The notes under the pieces: model-generated
Seen by the model: the letters and a program-made list of their open reading frames with translations, nothing else
What the model was told of the DNA's origin: nothing
The model's database searches: none
Assembly (NCBI GenBank): GCA_002701385.1
Contig: NZVD01000056.1
Coordinates: 1,573 to 49,684, forward strand
Direction of reading: 5' to 3'
Length of the DNA stretch: 48,112 nt
Origin: Rhodopirellula sp.
Lineage (GTDB): Bacteria > Planctomycetota > Planctomycetia > Pirellulales > Pirellulaceae
Shown: in pieces, positions 25,681 through 33,056 of the stretch
Position numbering within the stretch: the first letter of the stretch is position 1
Layout: the number at the start of each line of letters is the position of its first letter
Made by a program: the position numbers and the translations under genes

Positions 25681-28521
25681 CTACTGACATGCTTCACAGT
25701 CACTGTCGAGACTGCATGCACTCGTCACTGCAGTGGCAGGTAACTCAGGAGCACTTTCCTCCCGTGAGACCTCAATCGCAGCCGAAGCGCTTTCGCTCTT
25801 CATCCAACGCGGCTGGACTCCAAATTTATTGATGTCCACTGTGGACTTTTCAACCTGTGTTGCTGCCAGCGTTCGCAGATAATAAGTCGTCTTAAGACCT
25901 TTCTCCCAAGCTGACATGTACATATTGTGAAGTTTCTTACCGCTTGGTTCAGCCAAATACAGGTTCAGCGATTGCCCCATGTCGATCCATTTCTGGCGAC
26001 GAGCAGCACACTTAATAATCCATTCCGGATCAACCTCAAAGGCCGTATGGTAACGTGCTTTCAGATCAGCTGGGACTCGTTCGATTTCCTGAACGGAACC
26101 GTCGTAGTACTTCAACGCTTCTACCATATCGCTATCCCACAGACCTCGACCTTTCAGCTCTTCCACCAGATCGGAGGTAACCTGCGTAAATTCACCAGAC
26201 AGATTACTCTTCACATAGAGGTGCTTGTAGATGGGCTCAATCGACTGGCAAACGCCTACGATTGTTGAGATTGTTGCCGTTGGTGCAATGGCCATAACAT
26301 TACTGTTTCGCATTCCATTTTCAGCCAACTTCTTACGTAAGGAATCCCAGTCAAGCGTTACACTCCGATCGACGTCGATATGTATACCGCGTTGTTCTTC
26401 AAGCAGCTCAACTGAGTCGATCGGTAACATTCCACGATCCCACTTCGAGCCAACGTAACTGGCATAGGTTCCACGCTCGCCAGCCAAATCAGAAGAAGCT
26501 TGAATCGCGTAATACGAAATTGCTTCCATACTGCGGTCAGCAAACTCCACGGCGGCATCACTGGCGTACCCGACTCCGAGCTTAAACAGAGCATCCTGAA
26601 AACCCATCACTCCCAATCCAACAGGACGGTGACGACGATTGGAATTCTCTGCTTCCGCGGTAGGGTAGTAGTTGATATCGATAACATTGTCGAGCATTCG
26701 CATCGCGACAGTTACCGTTTCACCAAGTTTCTCGAGATCAAGTTTTCCGTCTTTGACGTGATTGGCAAGATTAACGCTTCCCAGATTACAAACGGCGGTT
26801 TCCTCTGGTGAGGTATTCAACAGGATTTCAGTACACAGATTACTACTGTGCACGACACCTGAGTGGTCTTGTGGCGAGCGGATGTTGGAAGGATCTTTCC
26901 AGGTAATCCAAGGGTGTCCGGTTTCGAATAACCGCGTTAGCATTTTTCGCCAAAGCTCAACAGCATCCACCTTGCGACTCATTCGCAATTCACCGGCTTC
27001 TGCCATACGTTCGTATTCTTCGTAACGTTCTTCAAAATCTTTACCATACAGATCGTGAAGATCCGGGGCTTCATCTGGACTTAGCAAAGTCCATTCCGCT
27101 TTATCCCGAACACGTTTCATAAACAGGTCAGGAATCCAGTTAGCTGTATGCATATCATGCGTACGCCGACGTTCGTCACCTGTATTTCGACGCAAGTCAA
27201 GGAATTCTTCAACATCCATGTGCCAGGTTTCCAGATAGGAACAAACTGCACCTTTTCGTTTCCCCCCCTGATTCACGGCGACAGCAGTGTCGTTAACGAC
27301 TTTGAGAAACGGAATCACACCCTGACTCTGGCCATTGGTTCCCTGAATATATGCATTGGTAGCACGCACATTAGTCCAGTCGTTACCAAGACCACCTGCC
27401 CACTTAGAAAGCATGGCGTTATCCGAAACACATTTGAAAATATGACTCAGATCATCACTAACCGTCGACAGGTAACAGCTACTCAATTGCGGATGATTTG
27501 TAGCAGAGTTGAAAAGTGTGGGCGTTGCGGAAGTAAACCGGAACTGAGACAGAATATTATAGAATTCTATCGCCCGCTCTTCTTTATGCTCCCCTTCACG
27601 AATCGCCAATCCCATCGCCACTCGCATCCAAAAATACTGAGGAGTTTCAATTCGCCGGCCTTCAATGTGTAATAGGTACCGATCGAAGATCGCCTGCAAA
27701 CCTAAATACTTGAATTTATGGTCGCGTTGCGGATCTATAGCATTGGCAATGGCTACTAGGTCGTAATCCCGTAAAGCTGGGTCGAGCCGACTGGCATTAA
27801 TTCCATCAATGATGTAGTGCTCGAAGTGACTGCGATATGTGTCTTCTACTTTGTCAAATTCCGGTGCTGCTCCCAACGCATCATTGTAAATCACCATCAG
27901 CATCAAACGGGAAGACACCGTGTCATAGGCAGGGTCTCGTTCAATACGGGAGCGGGAAGCGAGAATCATTGAACGATAGATTTCTGTACTGGAAATCCCA
28001 TCGAATACCTGACGCATTACTTCTTCCAGTAAATCGTCAGCATTGCAAACTTCCTCCAACCCCTGACAGGCCATCACTAAACGACGGCGAACACGATTTT
28101 CATCAAAGGCAACTCTTGAACCGTCTTCCAAGGTAACATGAATTCGAGAGGTTTCTTCTGTTTCAATTTCACTCTCAGGAGCTCTCAATGCACGAACTTT
28201 TGCATGTTCGCTTCTATAAACGATGTAGCGACGGGCAATACGATAGTGCCCGCGTCGCATTAATTCCATCTCGACCAAGTCCTGGACTTTTTCCACTTCG
28301 ATTCCATCGCTGGCCGTCGCCAAAGGCGCCATCTCAGCAAGGATCTCTTCAGTCATACGAGCGATTTCTTCGAGTGTTGCATCTTCCAGCGGCTGAGTCT
28401 CCGCGAGATTCAACTCTGCTCGAAAAGCATTGCTGATCGCCCGAGCAATCAGAGAGCCATCAAAGGGCACCATGCGTCCGTCTCTTTTACGAACATTCCA
28501 TTCTGCCTGTGTACCTACCAT
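25681..28521 (-). CDS. nrdA: Ribonucleoside-diphosphate reductase alpha subunit with two ATP cones
   Basis: A 946-residue class I catalytic subunit, reducing NDPs to dNDPs with NrdB. Two N-terminal ATP-cone-like domains are visible (about residues 7-110 and 127-210), where E. coli NrdA (761 aa) has one. Catalytic residues follow: C349 (SSCYL), then N561, C563 and E565 (NLCTE), C578 (AVCNLGS), the YY pair in the KTTYYLR segment that carries the radical, and the C-terminal shuttle pair C942/C945 (CEAC). The frame extends to 28563, but ATG 28519-28521 has GAAGGAG at ideal spacing. Between nrdA and nrdB, GCGAGG/CCTCGC and CCCTC/GAGGG pairings compete. Transcription probably starts about 750 nt upstream at an NrdR-controlled promoter. 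Confidence 0.97.
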   Translation of the reverse strand: MVGTQAEWNVRKRDGRMVPFDGSLIARAISNAFRAELNLAETQPLEDATLEEIARMTEEILAEMAPLATASDGIEVEKVQDLVEMELMRRGHYRIARRYIVYRSEHAKVRALRAPESEIETEETSRIHVTLEDGSRVAFDENRVRRRLVMACQGLEEVCNADDLLEEVMRQVFDGISSTEIYRSMILASRSRIERDPAYDTVSSRLMLMVIYNDALGAAPEFDKVEDTYRSHFEHYIIDGINASRLDPALRDYDLVAIANAIDPQRDHKFKYLGLQAIFDRYLLHIEGRRIETPQYFWMRVAMGLAIREGEHKEERAIEFYNILSQFRFTSATPTLFNSATNHPQLSSCYLSTVSDDLSHIFKCVSDNAMLSKWAGGLGNDWTNVRATNAYIQGTNGQSQGVIPFLKVVNDTAVAVNQGGKRKGAVCSYLETWHMDVEEFLDLRRNTGDERRRTHDMHTANWIPDLFMKRVRDKAEWTLLSPDEAPDLHDLYGKDFEERYEEYERMAEAGELRMSRKVDAVELWRKMLTRLFETGHPWITWKDPSNIRSPQDHSGVVHSSNLCTEILLNTSPEETAVCNLGSVNLANHVKDGKLDLEKLGETVTVAMRMLDNVIDINYYPTAEAENSNRRHRPVGLGVMGFQDALFKLGVGYASDAAVEFADRSMEAISYYAIQASSDLAGERGTYASYVGSKWDRGMLPIDSVELLEEQRGIHIDVDRSVTLDWDSLRKKLAENGMRNSNVMAIAPTATISTIVGVCQSIEPIYKHLYVKSNLSGEFTQVTSDLVEELKGRGLWDSDMVEALKYYDGSVQEIERVPADLKARYHTAFEVDPEWIIKCAARRQKWIDMGQSLNLYLAEPSGKKLHNMYMSAWEKGLKTTYYLRTLAATQVEKSTVDINKFGVQPRWMKSESASAAIEVSREESAPELPATAVTSACSLDSDCEACQ

Positions 28522-28630
28522 TACCGTCACTCCTTCGTAGCGTTGATTTCCTATCATTGTCATTGCCTGCCAGGACGCCTTCGTAGCAACCTGTCACAGA
28601 CAAAAGGAAGACTCTGCCTTCCTACTTCTA

Positions 28631-28655
28631 CGAATTGATCTACATCATCAATTCG
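28631..28655 (-). other. Perfect 9-bp hairpin in the nrdA leader
   Basis: CGAATTGAT (28631-28639) pairs perfectly with ATCAATTCG (28647-28655) around a 7-nt loop. It lies about 110 nt before the nrdA start. No T-run follows on either strand, so it is not a terminator. Confidence 0.7.
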
Positions 28656-28693
28656 ACCTCCACCGCACCGTATATCCATGTGCTTGTCACTAC

Positions 28694-28722
28694 AGTCAGA
28701 CCAGTCAATCACTGGGCTGACT
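28694..28722 (-). other. 12-bp hairpin in the nrdA leader
   Basis: AGTCAG-A-CCAGT (28694-28705) pairs with ACTGG-G-CTGACT (28711-28722): 11 paired bases with one internal mismatch and a 5-nt loop. It is the most stable-looking element of the leader and is not followed by T. Confidence 0.7.
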
Positions 28723-28832
28723 ATTACAACCTGCAAGCATGGGACATAAACGCGAAAGCTTTCAACTCAGGTCCAACCCGAACGAAGCAACATTTATGCC
28801 TTACAGGGCAGCGCCTTTTCCTGGGTACGTGA

Positions 28833-28909
28833 GCTTTGAAGAGCAAAGCGGGATTCTAATTCGCGTTGCGATTAGAACAGACAGAACGACGAGATTCGTT
28901 TCTTAACGA
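28833..28909 (-). other. Three adjacent hairpins in the nrdA leader
   Basis: GCTTTG/CAAAGC (28833-28849, 5-nt loop), TTCTAATTCGC/GCGATTAGAA with one bulged T (28854-28877, 3-nt loop) and TCGTT/AACGA (28896-28909, 4-nt loop) stand next to each other. Three stems within 77 nt suggest a folded RNA domain. Confidence 0.6.
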
Positions 28910-29275
28910 GTCCGGCACATCCATTCACCAATTGCTCGAAAAACTCCAATACTAGAAAAGGGCGTGGGTTGCAACTTACTTGTATTCACCCAACAATCAT
29001 CACACTGAACATGTGAACTGCTTGGAAAACTTCCCACCACTTGCGGGGCACTACACCTAGAAACGACCTTATTTTCAATCCTTGGTCTCGAGCAATCCGT
29101 TGCAGTCCTCTCAAATCCTTGAGCAGGAACTACTTCTTGTTCGATCAATCCATGACTGAAAGCTCATTCCTTGCAGCTTTCCAATCCTTCACGTCTGGCT
29201 AGCCCGATCAACTACCTTCGTCAACCCGACCAATCCTCGCTAGTTCTACAGCGAACCAACGACCAGTGTGTCGAA

Positions 29276-29287
29276 ACAATATATCGT
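29276..29287 (-). promoter_or_regulatory. NrdR box 2, overlapping the nrdA -10
   Basis: ACAATATATCGT (29276-29287) matches 11 of 12 bases of the palindrome in box 1 and covers the predicted -10 (29278-29283). Binding of NrdR here would block RNA polymerase. Its centre is 31 bp from that of box 1, the three-turn spacing known for NrdR box pairs. Confidence 0.85.
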
Positions 29288-29305
29288 AGTGGCAAACAAA
29301 GTCAA
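29278..29305 (-). promoter_or_regulatory. Sigma70 promoter of nrdAB
   Basis: Minus-strand TTGACT (29300-29305), a 16-nt spacer and TATATT (29278-29283). Both hexamers are close to consensus and are interleaved with the two NrdR boxes. Transcription should start near 29271, giving a leader of about 750 nt. Confidence 0.8.
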
Positions 29306-29306
29306 C

Positions 29307-29318
29307 ACAATATATTGT
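29307..29318 (-). promoter_or_regulatory. NrdR box 1, just upstream of the nrdA -35
   Basis: ACAATATATTGT (29307-29318) is a perfect 12-bp palindrome inside a 16-bp site (29305-29320) that matches the NrdR box consensus. Its edge touches the -35. NrdR is the ATP-cone repressor that shuts down ribonucleotide reductase genes when dATP is high; its gene is not in this window. Confidence 0.88.
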
Positions 29319-29320
29319 AG

Positions 29321-29852
29321 TTTCACCGATAGACACCAGCGTTTTTTTGAACCTCCCAAAAAAGCCGTCGCCAACCACCGGTAAAACCCGCTAGCACCCC
29401 CCCGTCACTACGTAGCGTGCTAGCACTTTAGGCGAGTCCTCATGGTACTGAGGTGCTCGACCTGTTGTGATTATCGTCACCTCAAACCACAAGATGTAGT
29501 ATTTGGCGCAATTTCCAAATAAAAGGCAATAGCAATCCGAGGAAAGTCTGTAAACCGCTAGCAGGTAGCGCTCTTAAGTCTCGTATTATGGCATATTCGG
29601 AGGGCCTACTGGAGCAAAGAAAGAGGCGGAGGAAAGCAAGAGCAACAGAACCCCCAAACAAGATAAATAAATGACTGCTAAAACGCCGATTCTTTTGATA
29701 GACCCTTGTTTTCCAAGGCTTATGTACGCGCGGACACCATGGCAAGCAACCTAGCCCGATGCTAATTAACATGCTCGCTAATTAGTCCAACAATTGAAAT
29801 TGAAGCGTTACAATACGATATTTTTCAAGACTACCACAAAAAAACAAAAGCA
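29321..29852 (+). other. 530-nt hairpin-rich region upstream of the desaturase gene
   Basis: No gene is supported here. An inverted repeat GCTAGCAC/GTGCTAGC (29390-29397, 29417-29424) encloses a C-run. A second stem at 29433-29459 (CGAG+CCTCA with TGAGG+CTCG) is followed by CACCTC (29478-29483), which could instead pair with GAGGTG (29450-29455). Direct repeats GCTAATTA (29761-29768, 29777-29784) lie near the desaturase gene, and a possible -10, TACAAT or TACGAT, sits at about 29809-29819. A 96-codon minus-strand frame (29482-29772) has hydrophobic stretches but no recognisable domain, so I leave it out. Confidence 0.5.
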
Positions 29853-31004
29853 ATGGCAACAACGGAACAAACTCCAACCTCACCTCCGTTTTCGATCGGC
29901 GAAGCCCGAAAGATTGTTGGGGGCGGTCTGTTCAAGCACAACGCACTGATTTACTGGACCGATTTTGTGGTCTGTTGGGTTATTGGGTTTTACGCCTATG
30001 CGCACGCCCGCACCTACGCTGCCAAAATCTACCTATCTGACTTTGAACAGAACTGGAAGATGGACGGGATCGCGATCCCCGAATCGAATTCGATGCTTTG
30101 GGCATGCTATGTCGGCACGACCCTCATCGCTTGTTTGTTCTACTACCGCATCGCTATGTTCATTCACGAAATCGTGCATATGAAGGGACGTAACCTGCTA
30201 ATCTTTCGATTCGTCTGGCATGTTCTCTGTGGCATTCCGTTCTTGATTCCATCCTTTGTTTACCATACCCATCTGGATCACCATCGCAGTAAGCACTATG
30301 GGACCGAGCGTGATGGAGAATACCTTCCGCTTGGCCAGCGACCTCCATGGCAGATCATTGTCTTTCTGCTACATCCGTTTGTTGTGCCGCCTCTGGTGTT
30401 CATACGCTTTTTGTTTTTCACACCAATTGCCTGGAGCATCCCCAGTTTCCGACTGTTTGTCCATCAACGCTGTTCGTCGATGATTATCGATCCATTCTAC
30501 ATCCGCCCTTCCGAACCCGCTCAGGCACGTCGACGAATGGCCATCCAGGAACTCTTCTGTTTTCTCTGGTTGCTGTTGCTTGTAAGTGTGGTTTTCTTCA
30601 CTAGAGGCACACTGCCATGGCCTTTCCTTATTCAGTCCTATACCACGGCAGTCATCCTCCTAACACTCAATGCTTTACGCACACTAGGTGCTCATCGTTG
30701 GTCTAATTCCGAAGGCCGAATGACTTTTGAAGAGCAGTTACTGGATTCAGTTAATTACCCTGACAATCCAATCCTAGGTGAACTATGGGCTCCAGTAGGC
30801 CTACGCTATCACGCCTTACACCATCTATTCCCCGGCATTCCGTATCACAATCTCGGGACTGCCCACCGAAAATTAGTTGCTAACCTTCCAGCCGAAAACA
30901 TATACAATCAAACCGGTGCAAGAACACTCAACGGAGCGTTGCGAGATTTATGGCAGCGTGCCAAAAACTCCACTGCGATCAACAGTAGCCCAGAGAATTC
31001 ATAA
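29853..31004 (+). CDS. Membrane fatty acid desaturase
   Basis: A 383-residue integral membrane desaturase. The three His clusters that hold the di-iron centre are H105-EIV-H109, H140-LD-H143-H144 (HTHLDHH), and H320-AL-H323-H324 (RYHALHHLFPGIPYHN). Hydrophobic helices lie at about 32-50, 82-103, 118-137, 167-200 and 233-250. Such enzymes introduce double bonds into acyl chains using O2 and an electron donor. Regiospecificity and acyl carrier cannot be told. The start ATG 29853 lacks a strong Shine-Dalgarno. The gene is divergent from nrdAB across 1.3 kb and is followed by the FGE-like gene after 60 nt. Confidence 0.9.
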   Translation: MATTEQTPTSPPFSIGEARKIVGGGLFKHNALIYWTDFVVCWVIGFYAYAHARTYAAKIYLSDFEQNWKMDGIAIPESNSMLWACYVGTTLIACLFYYRIAMFIHEIVHMKGRNLLIFRFVWHVLCGIPFLIPSFVYHTHLDHHRSKHYGTERDGEYLPLGQRPPWQIIVFLLHPFVVPPLVFIRFLFFTPIAWSIPSFRLFVHQRCSSMIIDPFYIRPSEPAQARRRMAIQELFCFLWLLLLVSVVFFTRGTLPWPFLIQSYTTAVILLTLNALRTLGAHRWSNSEGRMTFEEQLLDSVNYPDNPILGELWAPVGLRYHALHHLFPGIPYHNLGTAHRKLVANLPAENIYNQTGARTLNGALRDLWQRAKNSTAINSSPENS

Positions 31005-31064
31005 ACCCGTTCACTTCACCTAACTCAGGCTCGACCAACTCAAAGAGCACACGGAGAAAAAACG

Positions 31065-32282
31065 ATGTCACTCAAATTCATTGCCCGAAAGACACAACCG
31101 CTGCTGGCGGCCATGTTCGTTGTTGCATTGACATCCAGTCTGCTATCAGGACAGGCCCCAGACCTCGAGAAAGGCCTGCCTCCGCAGGCCAAGCCACGCA
31201 TTACCAATAGCCTGGGAATGACGATGGCCACGATCGATGCGGGCGTTTTTCAAATGGGCGCACCTGAGTATGTCGTTCAGGTTGCTTTGGATGGCAGTCG
31301 ATTTCGCTCGGGCCAAATCTTTATGGTTGATGATGCGGCGGGTAAAAGCGCTCGTTTTGAACTCATCGATGCAGATACCAAAGCAACAGCCCGACTCTAC
31401 ACACCTGTCCCGTTTAGCAGTGGAGTGGCAACGAATACTCCCTCCAGTCCGGAACAAATTGCTGCCAGTATTGCGACTGCTATCAATGCACAAACCGATG
31501 CTGGAAAGCTTGAAATCACCGTCAACGTGCAAGGAGCCTTTTTGAACTTCGTCGGCATCGGCCTCTTTAGCGCTGGACGCATCAACACCGACAATGACAA
31601 TCGAGTGATCGTGCGCAAACCCGATCCTTACGCCAACAATGACGAGCGACCACAACATCGAGTCGAACTCACCAAGCCTTTCCACATCGGCGTTACCGAA
31701 GTTACGCAGGAACAGTGGCAAGCAGTCATGGGCTCCAATCCAAGTGACTCGAAGAATCCACACTTGCCGGTAAACAACATTTCCTATGGAGATGCAAAAG
31801 CCTTCTGTGCCAAGCTCTCCACCCTTCCGGAAGAAATGTCCGCTGGACGCTCCTATCGATTACCAACTGAAGCGGAGTGGGAATATGTATGTCGAGCAGG
31901 CACGCGTACCGCTTACAACTACGGCGACTCCTTCGACAATACAGAGATTGACTTAGGACAAGTCCTAAGCGAATACGCCTGGTTCAAAGCCAACTCCGAT
32001 GCCCCGCAAATCGTTGCTGGAAAGCAACCGAATCAGTGGGGGCTCTATGATCTCTACGGAAATGTGGCTGAATGGTGCGAGGACGTCTACTTGCCCAGTT
32101 ACTACGGAGACAATCCTCCCGGTCAGGACCCTACGGGCCCAGCTACCGGAAGCTTGCGTATATTACGAGGTGGAAGTTATATGTCTCAGCCTTCTTCGTG
32201 CCGCTCCAGCTACCGGGGAAATGCAAATCAATTAATACGTAGTCGACAAAACGGCCTGCGTATTGTTTGCATCCAAAAATAG
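31065..32282 (+). CDS. FGE-like (SUMF1-type) protein with an inserted domain, exported
   Basis: A 405-residue secreted protein. A signal peptide (residues 1 to about 30) precedes the FGE-sulfatase domain, which begins with TNSLGMTMATIDAGVFQMG (about 47-65) and resumes with DERPQHRVELTKPFHIGVTEVT (193-214). About 125 residues (68-190) are inserted between. The rest is canonical: YRLPTEAEWEYVCRAGT, GLYDLYGNVAEWCED, RGGSY and a C-terminal GLRIV. At the active site C379 is kept, but the partner Cys of true copper FGE is Ser374 (GGSYMSQPSSC). It is therefore unlikely to mature sulfatases and probably is one of the many non-catalytic or ligand-binding family members. GGAG precedes the start. Confidence 0.88.
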   Translation: MSLKFIARKTQPLLAAMFVVALTSSLLSGQAPDLEKGLPPQAKPRITNSLGMTMATIDAGVFQMGAPEYVVQVALDGSRFRSGQIFMVDDAAGKSARFELIDADTKATARLYTPVPFSSGVATNTPSSPEQIAASIATAINAQTDAGKLEITVNVQGAFLNFVGIGLFSAGRINTDNDNRVIVRKPDPYANNDERPQHRVELTKPFHIGVTEVTQEQWQAVMGSNPSDSKNPHLPVNNISYGDAKAFCAKLSTLPEEMSAGRSYRLPTEAEWEYVCRAGTRTAYNYGDSFDNTEIDLGQVLSEYAWFKANSDAPQIVAGKQPNQWGLYDLYGNVAEWCEDVYLPSYYGDNPPGQDPTGPATGSLRILRGGSYMSQPSSCRSSYRGNANQLIRSRQNGLRIVCIQK

Positions 32283-32300
32283 CTGACGCTCGCCGGCGAA

Positions 32301-32879
32301 TCACTTTCGACAACTGTAGAAAATCGCCGGTGGGACATTCCGCCACACGACAGGACTAATAGAGACTTCAGAAAACGTATCCTTCAGGCGTTTACGAAAT
32401 CGTTTCGCATTCTGTAATGGCAAACCGTGCACATAAGCAAACGTCACGAACTGCCCCCGATCAGCCAAAACGCTCAAGGTGGCATTCATCAATTCTTCCT
32501 GCAGTGGTTCAGGAAATGCCGTCCACGGTAAACCGCTAACAATAGCATCGACGAAATCGACCTGCTCCCGATCACAAATTGCCCGAATATCACTTACCGA
32601 TTCATTGAACACTTCCAATTCGGGAAGCTTTTGCTGCAACACTGGGATGAATTGATCATTTAACTCAACGGCGAACAGACGCTGATGCGGCTCAATACGC
32701 TTAAGCAAATGTCTGGAAATCGCCCCTGTTCCCGGTCCATACTCCACCACGTTCGTCAGGGTATCCCAGGATAATTCGTCTAACATCCCATTGGCCAGAT
32801 AGCGCGAACTAGGTGCCACAGCCCCCACTTTATTGGGGGATTTAAGAAACTGGCGAAAAATGGTTCGGGCTTTAAGCAT
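32301..32879 (-). CDS. Class I SAM-dependent methyltransferase (phospholipid/rRNA-methylase-like)
   Basis: A 192-residue methyltransferase. The SAM-binding motif I is VVEYGPGTGAISRHLL (about residues 44-59), with the acidic motif II at FAVELND and motif IV-like VSGLPWTAF. The opening KSPNKVGAVAPSSRYLANGML is typical of small phospholipid N-methyltransferase-like proteins related to KsgA/Erm-type enzymes. The substrate could be phosphatidylethanolamine or a small molecule; sequence alone does not decide. It converges on the FGE-like gene with 18 nt between stops and has no terminator of its own. The perfect palindrome TCGCCGGCGA near 32288-32297 is short and probably incidental. Confidence 0.83.
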   Translation of the reverse strand: MLKARTIFRQFLKSPNKVGAVAPSSRYLANGMLDELSWDTLTNVVEYGPGTGAISRHLLKRIEPHQRLFAVELNDQFIPVLQQKLPELEVFNESVSDIRAICDREQVDFVDAIVSGLPWTAFPEPLQEELMNATLSVLADRGQFVTFAYVHGLPLQNAKRFRKRLKDTFSEVSISPVVWRNVPPAIFYSCRK

Positions 32880-32957
32880 GAGCGTATTTTAGAGGGGTTT
32901 TGTCCATAACAATAGTACGCTTCAAGTGAATCTAAGCAACGTATCTCATCGCTGGGC

Positions 32958-32987
32958 TTGCTATCTGAGTGGCATGTTTCATAATAT
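32958..32987 (+). promoter_or_regulatory. Candidate sigma70 promoter for the DUF1501 gene
   Basis: TTGCTA (32958-32963), an 18-nt spacer and TAATAT (32982-32987) lie about 70 nt upstream of ATG 33057. The -10 is strong. No operator was recognised. Confidence 0.45.
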
Positions 32988-33056
32988 TAAGAGGCTGAAA
33001 AAACCGATAAACATTACAAGTAACCAACGAACCAGCTGTACAGCAGGAAACACACT

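Larger units (their letters stand above)
28522..29277 (-). other. Long structured leader upstream of nrdA (candidate cis-acting RNA)
   Basis: About 750 nt separate the predicted promoter from the nrdA start without a convincing gene. An 81-codon minus-strand frame (28903-29148) lacks any recognisable domain. Strong hairpins are scattered through the region: 28631-28655 (9-bp perfect, 7-nt loop), 28694-28722 (12-bp with one mismatch, 5-nt loop), 28833-28849 (6-bp, 5-nt loop), 28854-28877 (10-bp with one bulged base, 3-nt loop) and 28896-28909 (5-bp, 4-nt loop). I do not recognise a known riboswitch, a T-box or a cobalamin-type core. Whether this is a regulatory leader or carries a separate small RNA cannot be told from one sequence. 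Confidence 0.5.

Noticed and set aside
28903-29148. 81-codon minus-strand frame with a CDDC-like Cys cluster in the nrdA leader
   Set aside because: No recognisable domain, and it lies among RNA-like hairpins; treated as chance until conservation is shown.
28522-29277. Cobalamin or other known riboswitch before nrdA
   Set aside because: I found no cobalamin-type conserved core and no match to other classes I know; class I reductases also do not need B12.
29536-29660. GAGGAAAGTCTG followed about 100 nt later by ACAGAACCC, recalling RNase P RNA signature segments
   Set aside because: The two conserved segments of RNase P RNA lie far further apart, and no other signature or flanking helix is present.
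29482-29772. 96-codon minus-strand frame with hydrophobic stretches
   Set aside because: No family match or domain; likely a chance frame in the intergenic region.
31065-32282. FGE-like gene as the maturase for the two sulfatases
   Set aside because: One catalytic Cys is Ser and the fold is split by an insert, so the activator must be elsewhere.
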